From: an uncultured Muribaculaceae bacterium
Lineage (GTDB): Bacteria; Bacteroidota; Bacteroidia; Bacteroidales; Muribaculaceae
Length of the DNA: 48,057 nucleotides
Assembly: GCA_910584125.1 (NCBI GenBank)
Contig: CAJTXU010000022.1
Location: 1 to 48,057, forward strand
Direction of reading: 5' to 3'
This document shows positions 7,518 to 14,742 of the stretch, in pieces. Both the position numbers and the translations under genes were made by a program. Each line of letters starts with the position of its first letter. The first letter of the stretch is position 1. The notes beneath the pieces were generated by a model, which was not told the DNA's origin, did no database searches, and was given only the letters and a program-made list of their open reading frames with translations.

Positions 7518-7796
7518 TTATTCCGGAGTTACAAGGTATATGACACAGCTATCGAAGTCGATTTCCCAGTTTCCGTTATCGGCGGACTCCCACTGATATT
7601 TCTCGCCCATGCAATTCCACCAGTTCTGGAATTTCGACGAGGTCTCCCCCATGTCTTTTACAAGGCGTTCGTACAACTCGCCGTTGTCGGCTGTCAATAT
7701 CTTTGCCAACTCGTTCAAGCCGTTACGGCGTTCGAACAGGGACTGTATCTCATCGCGTTCTTCAGGAGTAACGCTTCCTACTTCTTTTTTCATCAT
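7518..7796 (-). CDS. CXXX repeat peptide modification system protein (small accessory)
   Basis: 92 residues, no signal peptide or membrane span. Acidic N-terminal helical part (TPEERDEIQSLFERRNGLNEL) and a Trp-rich end with FQNWWNCMGEKYQW and WEIDFDSCVIYL. Its size, sequence style and place match the small conserved partner seen computationally beside radical SAM maturases of CXXX-repeat peptides. It starts at an ATGA overlap with the second maturase. Role unknown; a substrate-presenting or chaperone-like job is only a guess, as it lacks a recognisable RRE fold by eye. Confidence 0.7.
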   Translation of the reverse strand: MMKKEVGSVTPEERDEIQSLFERRNGLNELAKILTADNGELYERLVKDMGETSSKFQNWWNCMGEKYQWESADNGNWEIDFDSCVIYLVTPE

Positions 7797-8752
7797 TGTG
7801 TCTGGATTAGTTTTTCGAATGGGTCAAGATATCCCACTTCTTCTATTTTCTTATCTTCCAAGTAACCGGGAGCCATTTTGCGCAGTTCTTCCAATAACTT
7901 CTTAGAAGCGTTTCGTTCCACATGCGCAAGTACACATTGCTCGCGGCTCGGAATATTGACTTCTCTGGTGAGTTGCTTGTTGAGCCATACGCAGCGTTTA
8001 CATTGATAGGCGTCGCAAATACGGCAGATTGGCGCATGAGTCAATTTGTAGAGTTGCGGATTCCTGACATCAAGGCCCGTTTGCAGATTTCCGACGGTAT
8101 TCTCCTGCATATCGCTGAATGCGGGGCATATGTAGAAATTTCCGTCAGGAGCCAAGGTGATGGATTCATCTCCGGCATTACAGTTGTTCATCCCATCAAG
8201 AACCATACGGTCTGAAAGGATATTCAGCTGAACCGGATGACCGGCCAGATATTCAGCCGCGACCGCCGGTATCAGAGAATCGAGACTTTCCTTATATGAG
8301 TCAATCTGTACGTCGCTCATGCCGGGAATATCAGTCAGCACCACATTCAGTCGGTCAAGTTTCGGCAACACCGATTTGACAGTCTGCACGTTGTCGATGA
8401 AAGCGGCTAACGAAGTCCTTACGACATATGCCTTACCGTCTGAAAACTCATAACGGTCGATATCATTCCAATCGTCAAAGACAACGATATCCGCTTGGGC
8501 ACGAAGTTCAGCGTCCGACATGTCGGATGGAACTATGTCGATATGGTCTACCGTATCGATAGCCGCGAGAATATCGGCGGGTACATCACATGCCGGATAA
8601 ACGAACTGCACCGATAGATTCTCTTTCATGGCCCAAAAGATTGCCTTCTTGAGGGTATCGACGGAAATGAAATCATTCGTATTCGCATGCGAATCGTAAT
8701 GGCAGAACGACACGGCGTTGCAGCTCAGAGGGATGATCAGATATTTCAGCAT
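7793..8752 (-). CDS. CXXX repeat peptide maturase (SPASM-like, no radical SAM motif)
   Basis: 319 residues. It has a C-terminal iron-sulfur-like region resembling a SPASM/twitch domain: CNAGDESITLAPDGNFYICP (about 201-220), then C.IC, QCKRCVW and a last Cys near 284. The CxxxCxxC loop of radical SAM enzymes is absent; the N terminus has only CNAVSFC. It matches the 'CXXX repeat peptide maturase' type that accompanies a true radical SAM partner. It overlaps the radical SAM gene by 7 nt upstream and the small accessory gene by 4 nt downstream. It may hold auxiliary clusters or bind the peptide for its partner (inference). Confidence 0.75.
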   Translation of the reverse strand: MLKYLIIPLSCNAVSFCHYDSHANTNDFISVDTLKKAIFWAMKENLSVQFVYPACDVPADILAAIDTVDHIDIVPSDMSDAELRAQADIVVFDDWNDIDRYEFSDGKAYVVRTSLAAFIDNVQTVKSVLPKLDRLNVVLTDIPGMSDVQIDSYKESLDSLIPAVAAEYLAGHPVQLNILSDRMVLDGMNNCNAGDESITLAPDGNFYICPAFSDMQENTVGNLQTGLDVRNPQLYKLTHAPICRICDAYQCKRCVWLNKQLTREVNIPSREQCVLAHVERNASKKLLEELRKMAPGYLEDKKIEEVGYLDPFEKLIQTQ

Positions 8753-9975
8753 GGCTTTGTATCAGTTTGAGGGTGAGACTCGCGGTATTCCTTAAGGCGC
8801 TCCTCGAGTTCGAGTTTACGGAACAATTTGTTCCAGTAATAGTTGTTCGCTCTGACACGCGCCTTGTGCATCTTGCAGATAGCCGTAGAACGCTGATAGA
8901 TTGTATCCGTGTCGGCGGCGTCATAATTCTCGCCCTGACACCAGGCGCAACCCGAAGCGACCTCGCAGTCGATACACTTCTGCGGAGACTGTGTAGTCCT
9001 GTCAAGAGCAAGGAAGGGCCGCAACAGATTGTGATTAATTCCCGTATCAATAGAGCCTACTGTAATTGCAGATTTGGAACGTAAAGAAAATTGAGTAAAT
9101 CTATTACACGGATAAAAATTTCCAGAGGCATCTATTGCAAGCATTCTTCCGGCTCCGCACCAATTTCGATTGTCGCCTTCTAAATTCAAAGGTTTGCCAA
9201 TCTGATCATTAAAGAATGAGCAAGCATTATCTTTGTAAAGTTCATTGTCAATGATAGCATCGGCAAGACTTAATAATTGTTCTTCGAACAAATCGTCATC
9301 ACCTTGCTTCCACACGTTTTCAAAGACCACATTTATATTAACCTCTCGAATTCCTAAAGAATAAAGATGCAACACAGATTCCTTTATGTAGGGGATATCT
9401 TCAGAACTTATTGTCACTTTTGTTCCGGAGTTTGGAAATTGGCTAAGCCAAAGAGGAATATTCTTTACAACGTCGTCATAACTTCCTCTTTCAATACCAT
9501 CTTTTGAAGCCCAAATCCTATTTAGATCATGTTTTTTCTTTGTGCCATCAATGGTAATTGCAAAGGAAAGATGATTTTTATTTTTGTTTACAAAATGCTG
9601 GACATTTTGATTATGATAATTTATGCCATTCGTTGTAAAAGAAAAACGGTACGAATTAAACCAATGATGATTTAACCGATACATTTCCGCTTTAATATAA
9701 TCACATATTCTATCTATTAAGTCAATTTCCAATAATGGCTCACCTCCTATAAAATCCCATATTACTGATTCTTCTGGAAATTCATTCTCGTTGCTCAATA
9801 TATAATCAACGGCCCTTTTGGCTGTTTCCCATGACATCCTTTCATGCCCATTTTTTCCAACCAAATAACAGTATTTGCAAGCCAGCTGGCAATCTTTTGT
9901 AACTATGAATGTAATATTCTTTGCTACGCCAGATTGCCAACCATCTTTGATTTTTTTTAGCAAGGGTTCACTCAT
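8746..9975 (-). CDS. Radical SAM peptide maturase, CXXX-repeat target family
   Basis: 409 residues from ATG 9975 (an ATG at 9987 is also possible and would overlap the precursor). The SAM-binding CxxxCxxC is CQLACKYC at C29, C33 and C36, followed by FIGGEPLLE, the GGEP motif. The C-terminal SPASM domain shows WCGAGRMLAIDASGNFYPC, CIDCEVASGCAWC and a last CKMH. Such enzymes make Cys-derived thioether or related bonds in ribosomal peptides. The gene starts 1 nt after the precursor's stop, which identifies its substrate. Base composition is odd: roughly 9060-9975 is clearly AT-richer than the 3' end and the neighbouring genes, suggesting recent acquisition or recombination within the gene. The exact bond formed is not predictable. 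Confidence 0.85.
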   Translation of the reverse strand: MSEPLLKKIKDGWQSGVAKNITFIVTKDCQLACKYCYLVGKNGHERMSWETAKRAVDYILSNENEFPEESVIWDFIGGEPLLEIDLIDRICDYIKAEMYRLNHHWFNSYRFSFTTNGINYHNQNVQHFVNKNKNHLSFAITIDGTKKKHDLNRIWASKDGIERGSYDDVVKNIPLWLSQFPNSGTKVTISSEDIPYIKESVLHLYSLGIREVNINVVFENVWKQGDDDLFEEQLLSLADAIIDNELYKDNACSFFNDQIGKPLNLEGDNRNWCGAGRMLAIDASGNFYPCNRFTQFSLRSKSAITVGSIDTGINHNLLRPFLALDRTTQSPQKCIDCEVASGCAWCQGENYDAADTDTIYQRSTAICKMHKARVRANNYYWNKLFRKLELEERLKEYRESHPQTDTKPC

Positions 9976-9976
9976 T

Positions 9977-10270
9977 TCAGTAAACATTTCCACTTCTGCA
10001 ACCTCCATGACAAGTTGTCGTGCAACTATAGGAACAGGCTCCGCTACATCCCCGACATCCCTGACACGTTCCTCTACACGTGTTCTGACAAGACCAAGAA
10101 CATGCACCACTACATCCCGTAGGATTAGACTCTGATGCAAAGATTTTCAATGGCGAGGCAGCCAATATAGTGGCACCCAATATAGGGAGCGTTGCTTTTG
10201 CCGCCTTCTTGAAGAACTGCCGACGGGAATGGAGCTCTTCATTTTTATTCATTTCGCTCATAGTGCTCAT
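9977..10270 (-). CDS. CXXX-repeat peptide precursor with twin-arginine leader
   Basis: 97 residues from ATG 10270. Residues 1-50 form a leader with a Tat motif SRRQFFKK (R16, R17), a hydrophobic stretch LPILGATILAAS and a possible cleavage site after IFA (residue 45). The core has eleven cysteines at 53, 57, 61, 65, 69, 72, 75, 79, 83, 87 and 91. Two related 17-residue blocks (53-69 and 75-91), both starting CSGACS and keeping CXXX spacing, are joined by QGCRG with an extra Cys. The end is RSGNVY. It is first in the operon and its stop abuts the radical SAM maturase. This is a RiPP-type substrate by architecture; the mature product and its function are unknown. In-frame codons upstream of 10270 lie in a palindrome and are probably leader RNA. 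Confidence 0.85.
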   Translation of the reverse strand: MSTMSEMNKNEELHSRRQFFKKAAKATLPILGATILAASPLKIFASESNPTGCSGACSWSCQNTCRGTCQGCRGCSGACSYSCTTTCHGGCRSGNVY

Positions 10271-10315
10271 ATGCACCCTATAGACTCCTCGGAATTGGGC
10301 AAGCCTTTGTATTAC

Positions 10316-10571
10316 AGAAAAAGCGTAGGAGTCTGTATCTGTCGCCATCCTTCTTTCTGAGGCTTCTCGCATTGCCCTTTCCTGTTAGATGGCAACGCAG
10401 AGGCCCACGCTTGTATATGCTATATACAAACTTGCTTATCTTCTCTCGAAGATTAAGATTTTGTAGATAAAGCATATCCACGGGCATCTACCGTTGCTAC
10501 ATCCTTGACAGGAAATGAAATTTTGCGAGAATTTCAGAAAGTCAAGAATTAGCGCGGATAAACGCTTTCCA
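10316..10571. repeat. About 255-bp imperfect palindrome in the leader of the CXXX operon
   Basis: Paired segments nest around a centre at about 10445: 10353-10360 with 10534-10541, 10364-10370 with 10525-10531, 10378-10385 with 10508-10515, 10388-10397 with 10492-10503 (bulged), 10413-10420 with 10472-10479, 10421-10430 with 10460-10469, and the tip ATCTTC-TCTC-GAAGAT (10438-10453). Outer words AAAGCGT and ACGCTTT extend it further. As RNA it would fold into one long rod between promoter and precursor start; as DNA it resembles a palindromic mobile element. Confidence 0.8.
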
Positions 10572-10630
10572 AAATGTTTTCATACCCGCCCACGTGGCCC
10601 ATACCGGACCTCTGCGAGCGATATGCACCG

Positions 10631-10661
10631 CATAATTAATAATTTAATTCGACTCCGCAAA
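10631..10661 (-). promoter_or_regulatory. Likely promoter of the CXXX/Tat operon
   Basis: Minus strand: TTTG (10661-10658), 19-nt spacer, TAATTATG (10638-10631), one base off TAnnTTTG. The transcript would have a leader of about 350 nt containing the whole palindrome. Confidence 0.5.
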
Positions 10662-10667
10662 TTTTTG

Positions 10668-10693
10668 TGAAAATTTTTTTAAAAAAATTTTCA
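10668..10693. repeat. Perfect 26-bp A/T-rich palindrome
   Basis: TGAAAATTTTTTT (10668-10680) is followed directly by its exact reverse complement. It sits just upstream of the CXXX operon promoter and could be a protein site, an UP-like element or a terminator for transcripts from either side. Confidence 0.6.
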
Positions 10694-10720
10694 TCTCGAC
10701 GGAAACAACAAGCCGGAGCG

Positions 10721-10850
10721 TGCAACAAGGTGTCGTTGCCGACACATATTAGCCACTCGCCTACCGGGGGTATGACACCGACGTTGCGCTTCGCGCCGTC
10801 GGTGTCATACCCCCGGCTACCCACAAGATGCCCTTGCGGGCATGGAGCAA
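10721..10850 (+). repeat. Three-hairpin extragenic repeat, copy C
   Basis: Left hairpin GTGTCG-TTGC-CGACAC (10730-10745), 19-bp perfect central stem (10765-10783 with 10797-10815) tipped by GCGC-TTC-GCGC, then CGGCTACCCACAAG and right hairpin ATGCCC-TTGC-GGGCAT (10828-10843). It is closest to copy A in inverted orientation, 8 kb away. The gene-free stretch 10271-11192 consists of the palindrome, the promoter, this element and the short repeats listed next. Confidence 0.85.
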
Positions 10851-10898
10851 CCACCAACGTCTCGCGCACAGATCCCTATGAAGGTACTGCGTAGCCTT

Positions 10899-10930
10899 AT
10901 GGATCTATGGATCTATGGATCTATGGACCT
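10899..10930. repeat. Tandem 8-bp repeat ATGGATCT (four units)
   Basis: Three exact units and a fourth with one change (ATGGACCT), in gene-free DNA. A slippage-prone simple repeat without an obvious target gene. Confidence 0.85.
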
Positions 10931-10981
10931 CTGGTCTCATTTTTTCAGTATTTGTTGCGGACTTTCGTCCGCAAAGTACCC

Positions 10982-11013
10982 GGCGACTGGGACAGTCACC
11001 ATCCCCGGTGGCT
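10982..11013. repeat. Half copy of the 148-bp inverted repeat
   Basis: GGCGACTGGGACAGTCACC followed by ATCCCCGGTGGCTACGC matches the right arm at 2465-2494 and the reverse complement of 2341-2376. The GGCGACTG hairpin is intact apart from one base. Three CTGTCAG-type words follow at 11069-11096. Confidence 0.7.
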
Positions 11014-11192
11014 ACGCCGTCGCCAGCGGAAGGCCAGTCTTGGTCCCGTGAGCAAAAACGAGCATTCCGGGCTGTCAGGGCTGTCAGAGCTGTCAAGGAT
11101 GATTTAACATAAATAAATGATTGTTAGCCAACCTTTAACGTCCATGACGGGTTTTGTCTAAAAATTTGTGGAATACTCTAAATATCACTGTT

Positions 11193-11648
11193 ATGAAAAA
11201 GCTGATGACATTGTTTGCCGCCGTCGCTGTGCTTGCGTTCGGTTCTCTCGGCAGTTTCGCCCAGAATGACAAGGACGCCGAGGAGCGCACGTACGAGAAG
11301 GCAAAAACAGGAACCGTGAAGACCTACGAGAAGGCTAAGGCCGGAACGGTGAAAGCCTACGACAAAACAAAGGCCGTCGCCAAGAAGGATTATAAGAAGG
11401 CGAAGGCCGGAACGGTGAAAGCCTACGACAAAACAAAGGCCGTCGCCAAAAAGGATTATAAGAAGGCTAAGGCCGGAACGGTGAAGACTTACAACAAAGC
11501 GAAGGCCGGAACGGTGAAGACCTACAACAAGGCGAAGGCCGGAACGGTGAAGACCTACGACAAAGCGAAGGCCGGGACTGTGAAGACCTACAACAAGGCG
11601 AAGGCCGGAACGAAGAAAGTTGCGAAGCAAATAAAGAAGGAACTCTGA
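11193..11648 (+). CDS. Secreted lysine-rich 11-residue-repeat protein (LEA-like)
   Basis: 151 residues from ATG 11193 (signal peptide MKKLMTLFAAVAVLAFGS..FAQ). The mature part is almost wholly an 11-residue repeat of type KAKAGTVKTYN, with a 22-residue variant containing KTKAVAKKDYK, about nine repeats, ending AKQIKKEL. It is strongly basic with no Cys. The 11-residue period and the Lys/Ala/Thr/Tyr mix recall late-embryogenesis-abundant group 3 and related desiccation or histone-H1-like repeats. The DNA repeat is also near-exact in 33-bp steps, so copy number could vary by slippage. Periplasmic or surface location expected; binding to DNA, acidic polysaccharide or membranes is conceivable but unproven. 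Confidence 0.75.
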   Translation: MKKLMTLFAAVAVLAFGSLGSFAQNDKDAEERTYEKAKTGTVKTYEKAKAGTVKAYDKTKAVAKKDYKKAKAGTVKAYDKTKAVAKKDYKKAKAGTVKTYNKAKAGTVKTYNKAKAGTVKTYDKAKAGTVKTYNKAKAGTKKVAKQIKKEL

Positions 11649-11742
11649 TTGTAGCGAAAGAGCGTACGACAATTATGGCCATATCAATTGCAAATATACT
11701 GCTTTTTATTTAAAGAGCAACGGGGTTATGGAAAATTTTTTA

Positions 11743-11750
11743 TAACTTTG
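11743..11750 (+). promoter_or_regulatory. TAACTTTG -7 element directly before the DUF262 gene
   Basis: TAACTTTG ends 4 nt before the ATG at 11755, so transcription would begin about at the start codon. No good -33 is seen. Either the mRNA is leaderless or the true start is ATG 11764. Confidence 0.5.
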
Positions 11751-11754
11751 CATT

Positions 11755-12810
11755 ATGACATACATGCAGGACAATATCAACGAACCGTTTGACCCGTCAA
11801 CGATTGATGTGGAGAAAAAGAACATGCCAGTCTCAAGCCTTATCGCAATGCTTGAAAACGACGTCATCGACCTTTCGCCCGCATATCAACGTGAAGCCGA
11901 CATATGGTCGTCCAAAAAGCAGAGCCGGTTGATTGAGTCTCTGCTGCTGAAACTGCCGCTTCCGAGCATGTATTTCGAATATGACAAACAGAGTCGGAAA
12001 TATATCGTGGTCGACGGACTGCAGAGGCTATGCGCCATAAAACGCTTTGCCGTGGATAAGTGCCTCAGACTGTCGGGACTTGAATTTCTTCAGGACTTAT
12101 ACGGAGGCAAGGGATATGACGACCTTTCGTTTCAGGATCAGCTGGAACTCGGGCTGGAGGACATAACGGTCAATGTGCTCAAAGCCGGCACTCCCGACAT
12201 GGCCAAGTTCATCATCTTCAAGCGTCTCAACTCAGGAGGAACCGACCTTGTGCCTCAGGAGATACGCAACGCCCTATATCCCGGCCGCGGCCTCAATCTA
12301 TTGAACGATTTAGCCGCTATGCCGGAATTCAAGACCATCGGTTTCAAATCGAAGAGAATGAAAGATCGGGAGGTGATTCTGCGGAGCCTTGCCTTCATGT
12401 TGTTCGGCGAAAGTTATACGGGCCGTATGGAGGTGTTTCTCACTACATCTCAAAAGAAACTAAATTCTTTATCGGATGAAGAGCTTGGTCTTCTGTCGCA
12501 AAGATTCAGAAAAGCGATCGAACGCAACAGCCGGTTGCTGGGCGTCAGGGCCTTCCGCAAGGACTTAAAGCGAAAGATCGGACCGTCGGCATCTCTTTTC
12601 GACTTGATGACCGTCGAATTGGAGCGTTTGAGCGACATTGCATTCGACAAGCTGTTGACCCGCCGTGAGGATTTTGTCAAAGGTCTTGACTCATTGCTGA
12701 CCAACGACAAGGATTTCAAGGATTCAATAGGCAGTAAATCCGACCGTCGGTATGCCACAGACTACCGCTATAGGCTTATGCACGACCTTATCAAACAATT
12801 ATCAGAATGA
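11755..12810 (+). CDS. DUF262 domain protein (ParB/GmrS-like fold)
   Basis: 351 residues. The N-terminal half has the DUF262 pattern: LSPAYQREADIWSSKKQSRLIESLLLKLPLPSMYF, then VVDGLQRLCAI (about residues 85-95, usually DGQQR), then FKRLNSGGTDLVPQEIRNALY. DUF262 is the nucleotide-binding or nuclease part of GmrSD type IV restriction and is common in phage-defence operons. The C-terminal half is helical and has no HNH motif, so the companion GmrD nuclease domain is absent. It overlaps an AAA ATPase by 4 nt. Together they look like a two- to four-gene defence module; target and mechanism unknown. A promoter -7 element sits right at the start codon. Confidence 0.85.
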   Translation: MTYMQDNINEPFDPSTIDVEKKNMPVSSLIAMLENDVIDLSPAYQREADIWSSKKQSRLIESLLLKLPLPSMYFEYDKQSRKYIVVDGLQRLCAIKRFAVDKCLRLSGLEFLQDLYGGKGYDDLSFQDQLELGLEDITVNVLKAGTPDMAKFIIFKRLNSGGTDLVPQEIRNALYPGRGLNLLNDLAAMPEFKTIGFKSKRMKDREVILRSLAFMLFGESYTGRMEVFLTTSQKKLNSLSDEELGLLSQRFRKAIERNSRLLGVRAFRKDLKRKIGPSASLFDLMTVELERLSDIAFDKLLTRREDFVKGLDSLLTNDKDFKDSIGSKSDRRYATDYRYRLMHDLIKQLSE

Positions 12811-13952
12811 TCACACAGATAGACATTTCCAACTTCAAGATTCACGACGACACCCGGCTGCGCATTGCGCCACTCACTATATTGACTGGTGTAAACGGCA
12901 TGGGCAAGTCTTCTGTCACCCAGGCATTGCTTATGTTGCGTGAGTCAATCGCTTCGGATTCGCCCTCATATCCGCGGGCGTTGCGACTTAAGGGCAATGC
13001 GTTCGATATCGAGGACCAGTCGGGCGCATTGGTCAACTGGTATCATGACAAGGAAGCTGACAGGCTGAAAATCAATTTGGAATTTACCGGCGCGGAAGCT
13101 CCTCTTGTCTTCCAGTACATCTATCCGAAAAGCAATGAGACCGAGTTGCTCAGAGACCCCGCCACCGAGGAATATTCGCTCCGCAGGCTGCAGCAAGAAT
13201 CGTTGTTCTCTGACTCCTTCCAATATCTGAGCGCATGGCGATACGGGCCGGAGCATTCCTATTCGGGCGATACCAATTGCGTGGAGCGCAAACAGGTGTC
13301 GAGAGTCAGAGGGCGGGGCGAATATGCCGTCGCGATTCTCGACAGATATGCCAACGTCGACATCCCATCGGAGGCACGTGCTTTCCCAGACTTCACCGGT
13401 GCACAGCCGGACCTTTCGCTCAAGACGCAGGTGTCGCTCTGGCTTGGCAGAATTTCTCCGAGGGTCCGGTTGTCAATCAATTCCGATGGAAATGATTTCC
13501 TGCTTCGCTATAATTATCCCGGCCCCAACGGAAGATTGCGGAGTGTCGCGCCTTTGAATACCGGCTTCGGTATCAGTTATGTACTTTCCGCCATCGTGGC
13601 GTTGCTGATAACTCCGGCCGATGGAATTGTGATTCTTGAAAACCCGGAGGCGCATCTTCATCCAGCCGCTCAATCGGCGTTTATGGATCTGGTGTCGCGC
13701 GCTGTAGCCAGCGGAGTGCAAGTCGTGATAGAGACACACAGCGACCATATCGTGTTCGGGGCGTTGGTAAATATGAAGAGAAAAATTCTGGGCAAGGATT
13801 GCCTTGGAATCTATCTTTTCGACACTGATGACAATACCGGACGCCTGGCTGCGACCCCGGTTACCGTCGGCCCCGATTGCCGAATAAAAAATCCACCCCG
13901 CCACTTCATCGAACAGATGAACCTCGACCTCGACATCCTCTTTGATGAATAG
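12807..13952 (+). CDS. AAA/ABC-type ATPase, DUF3696-like, partner of the DUF262 protein
   Basis: 381 residues. It starts with ITQIDISNFKIHDD and a Walker A GVNGMGKSS (about 28-36). Walker B is IVILENPEAHLHP near 275, with ETHSDHIVFG supplying the His switch. The C-terminal FIEQMNLDLDILF is typical of DUF3696-type ends. Such SMC/OLD-like ATPases act as sensors or motors in defence systems, pairing with an effector. ATGA overlap with the upstream DUF262 gene and an 8-nt overlap with a third reading frame downstream show one transcript. Confidence 0.85.
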   Translation: MITQIDISNFKIHDDTRLRIAPLTILTGVNGMGKSSVTQALLMLRESIASDSPSYPRALRLKGNAFDIEDQSGALVNWYHDKEADRLKINLEFTGAEAPLVFQYIYPKSNETELLRDPATEEYSLRRLQQESLFSDSFQYLSAWRYGPEHSYSGDTNCVERKQVSRVRGRGEYAVAILDRYANVDIPSEARAFPDFTGAQPDLSLKTQVSLWLGRISPRVRLSINSDGNDFLLRYNYPGPNGRLRSVAPLNTGFGISYVLSAIVALLITPADGIVILENPEAHLHPAAQSAFMDLVSRAVASGVQVVIETHSDHIVFGALVNMKRKILGKDCLGIYLFDTDDNTGRLAATPVTVGPDCRIKNPPRHFIEQMNLDLDILFDE

Positions 13953-14742
13953 TCTAATATACATCCTTCCTGACTCAATCGCTGCCGGCTCCTGTAATCT
14001 CGACCGATTGCTGGATTACACCAGAATCCTTGACCACGAGGAGTGCGTACATTTTTGGGATGAAGCCCAATTTAAACGGCTTAATGGAGAAATTGATCCC
14101 AGCGACCGATTGTCGCAGAAGTGACGTCGCCTAAGATTTGCCGTATTCACGGATATTTCATACCTCGACAAGCCTGCGCCCGGCATCCGTGTGTATGATG
14201 GAAGAAATGCAGATGTAACGGATGGCCTTTACGGCCGCTTTGCAACAGCGGTTGCAAACTCGACGGCGATTGGCATCGTCAATGAGTTCAGTTGCCACAC
14301 AGTTGTCTTGACGGTGTGGCAAGACGATAGGCAACAGACGACCATAAGGGTAGAACCAGTAATACGCCGATTGAAGGATGCCGTTGAATGGCTGGCCGAG
14401 ACACGCCGACCCAATAGGAAATACAACCCAAACTACGGCAAACACAGCGAACACGCGAAAACAGTCAACAACGAGAAGATATCGGCTATGACACTCTCTG
14501 AGGAAGAGGCAACGCACGCATTGCGTCGCGCCATAGGCAGCAAAGGAGAAACCAGACTCGTCTATCTTGATGCCGAACGTGGGCAATTAATCGTATTCTC
14601 ATCAGAAAACCGTAAAGACGCCGAAGACTCGCCAATATACCACGGGCACCACTTCAACGTCTCGGACCGGCACGAGATTGAGCGCTTGCCCTGGACAATT
14701 CTGAAGAAAATAGAGAACATATATGGCTACAAATTCCATTGA
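13945..14742 (+). pseudogene. Third gene of the DUF262-ATPase module, interrupted by one TGA
   Basis: From ATG 13945 (overlapping the ATPase end) the frame reads 59 residues to TGA at 14122-14124 and then stays open in the same frame for another 205 codons to a TGA at 14742. The two parts together would make a 265-residue protein. I do not recognise the family. The first part starts NSLIYILPDSI, the second has FTDISYLDKPAPGIRVYDG and ends NIYGYKFH. A single nonsense change in an otherwise intact, tightly coupled gene suggests recent inactivation, a sequencing error, or readthrough. There is no sign of a selenocysteine element by eye. Confidence 0.6.

Noticed and set aside
6357..7865. 502-codon plus-strand frame across tatC, tatA and the CXXX accessory gene
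   Set aside because: Antisense to three well-supported genes, with low-complexity His/Asp/Glu composition.
14122..14124. TGA in the third defence gene as a selenocysteine codon
   Set aside because: No convincing SECIS-like hairpin follows at once, the context is not a redox motif, and the window holds no sel genes. A plain nonsense change is simpler.
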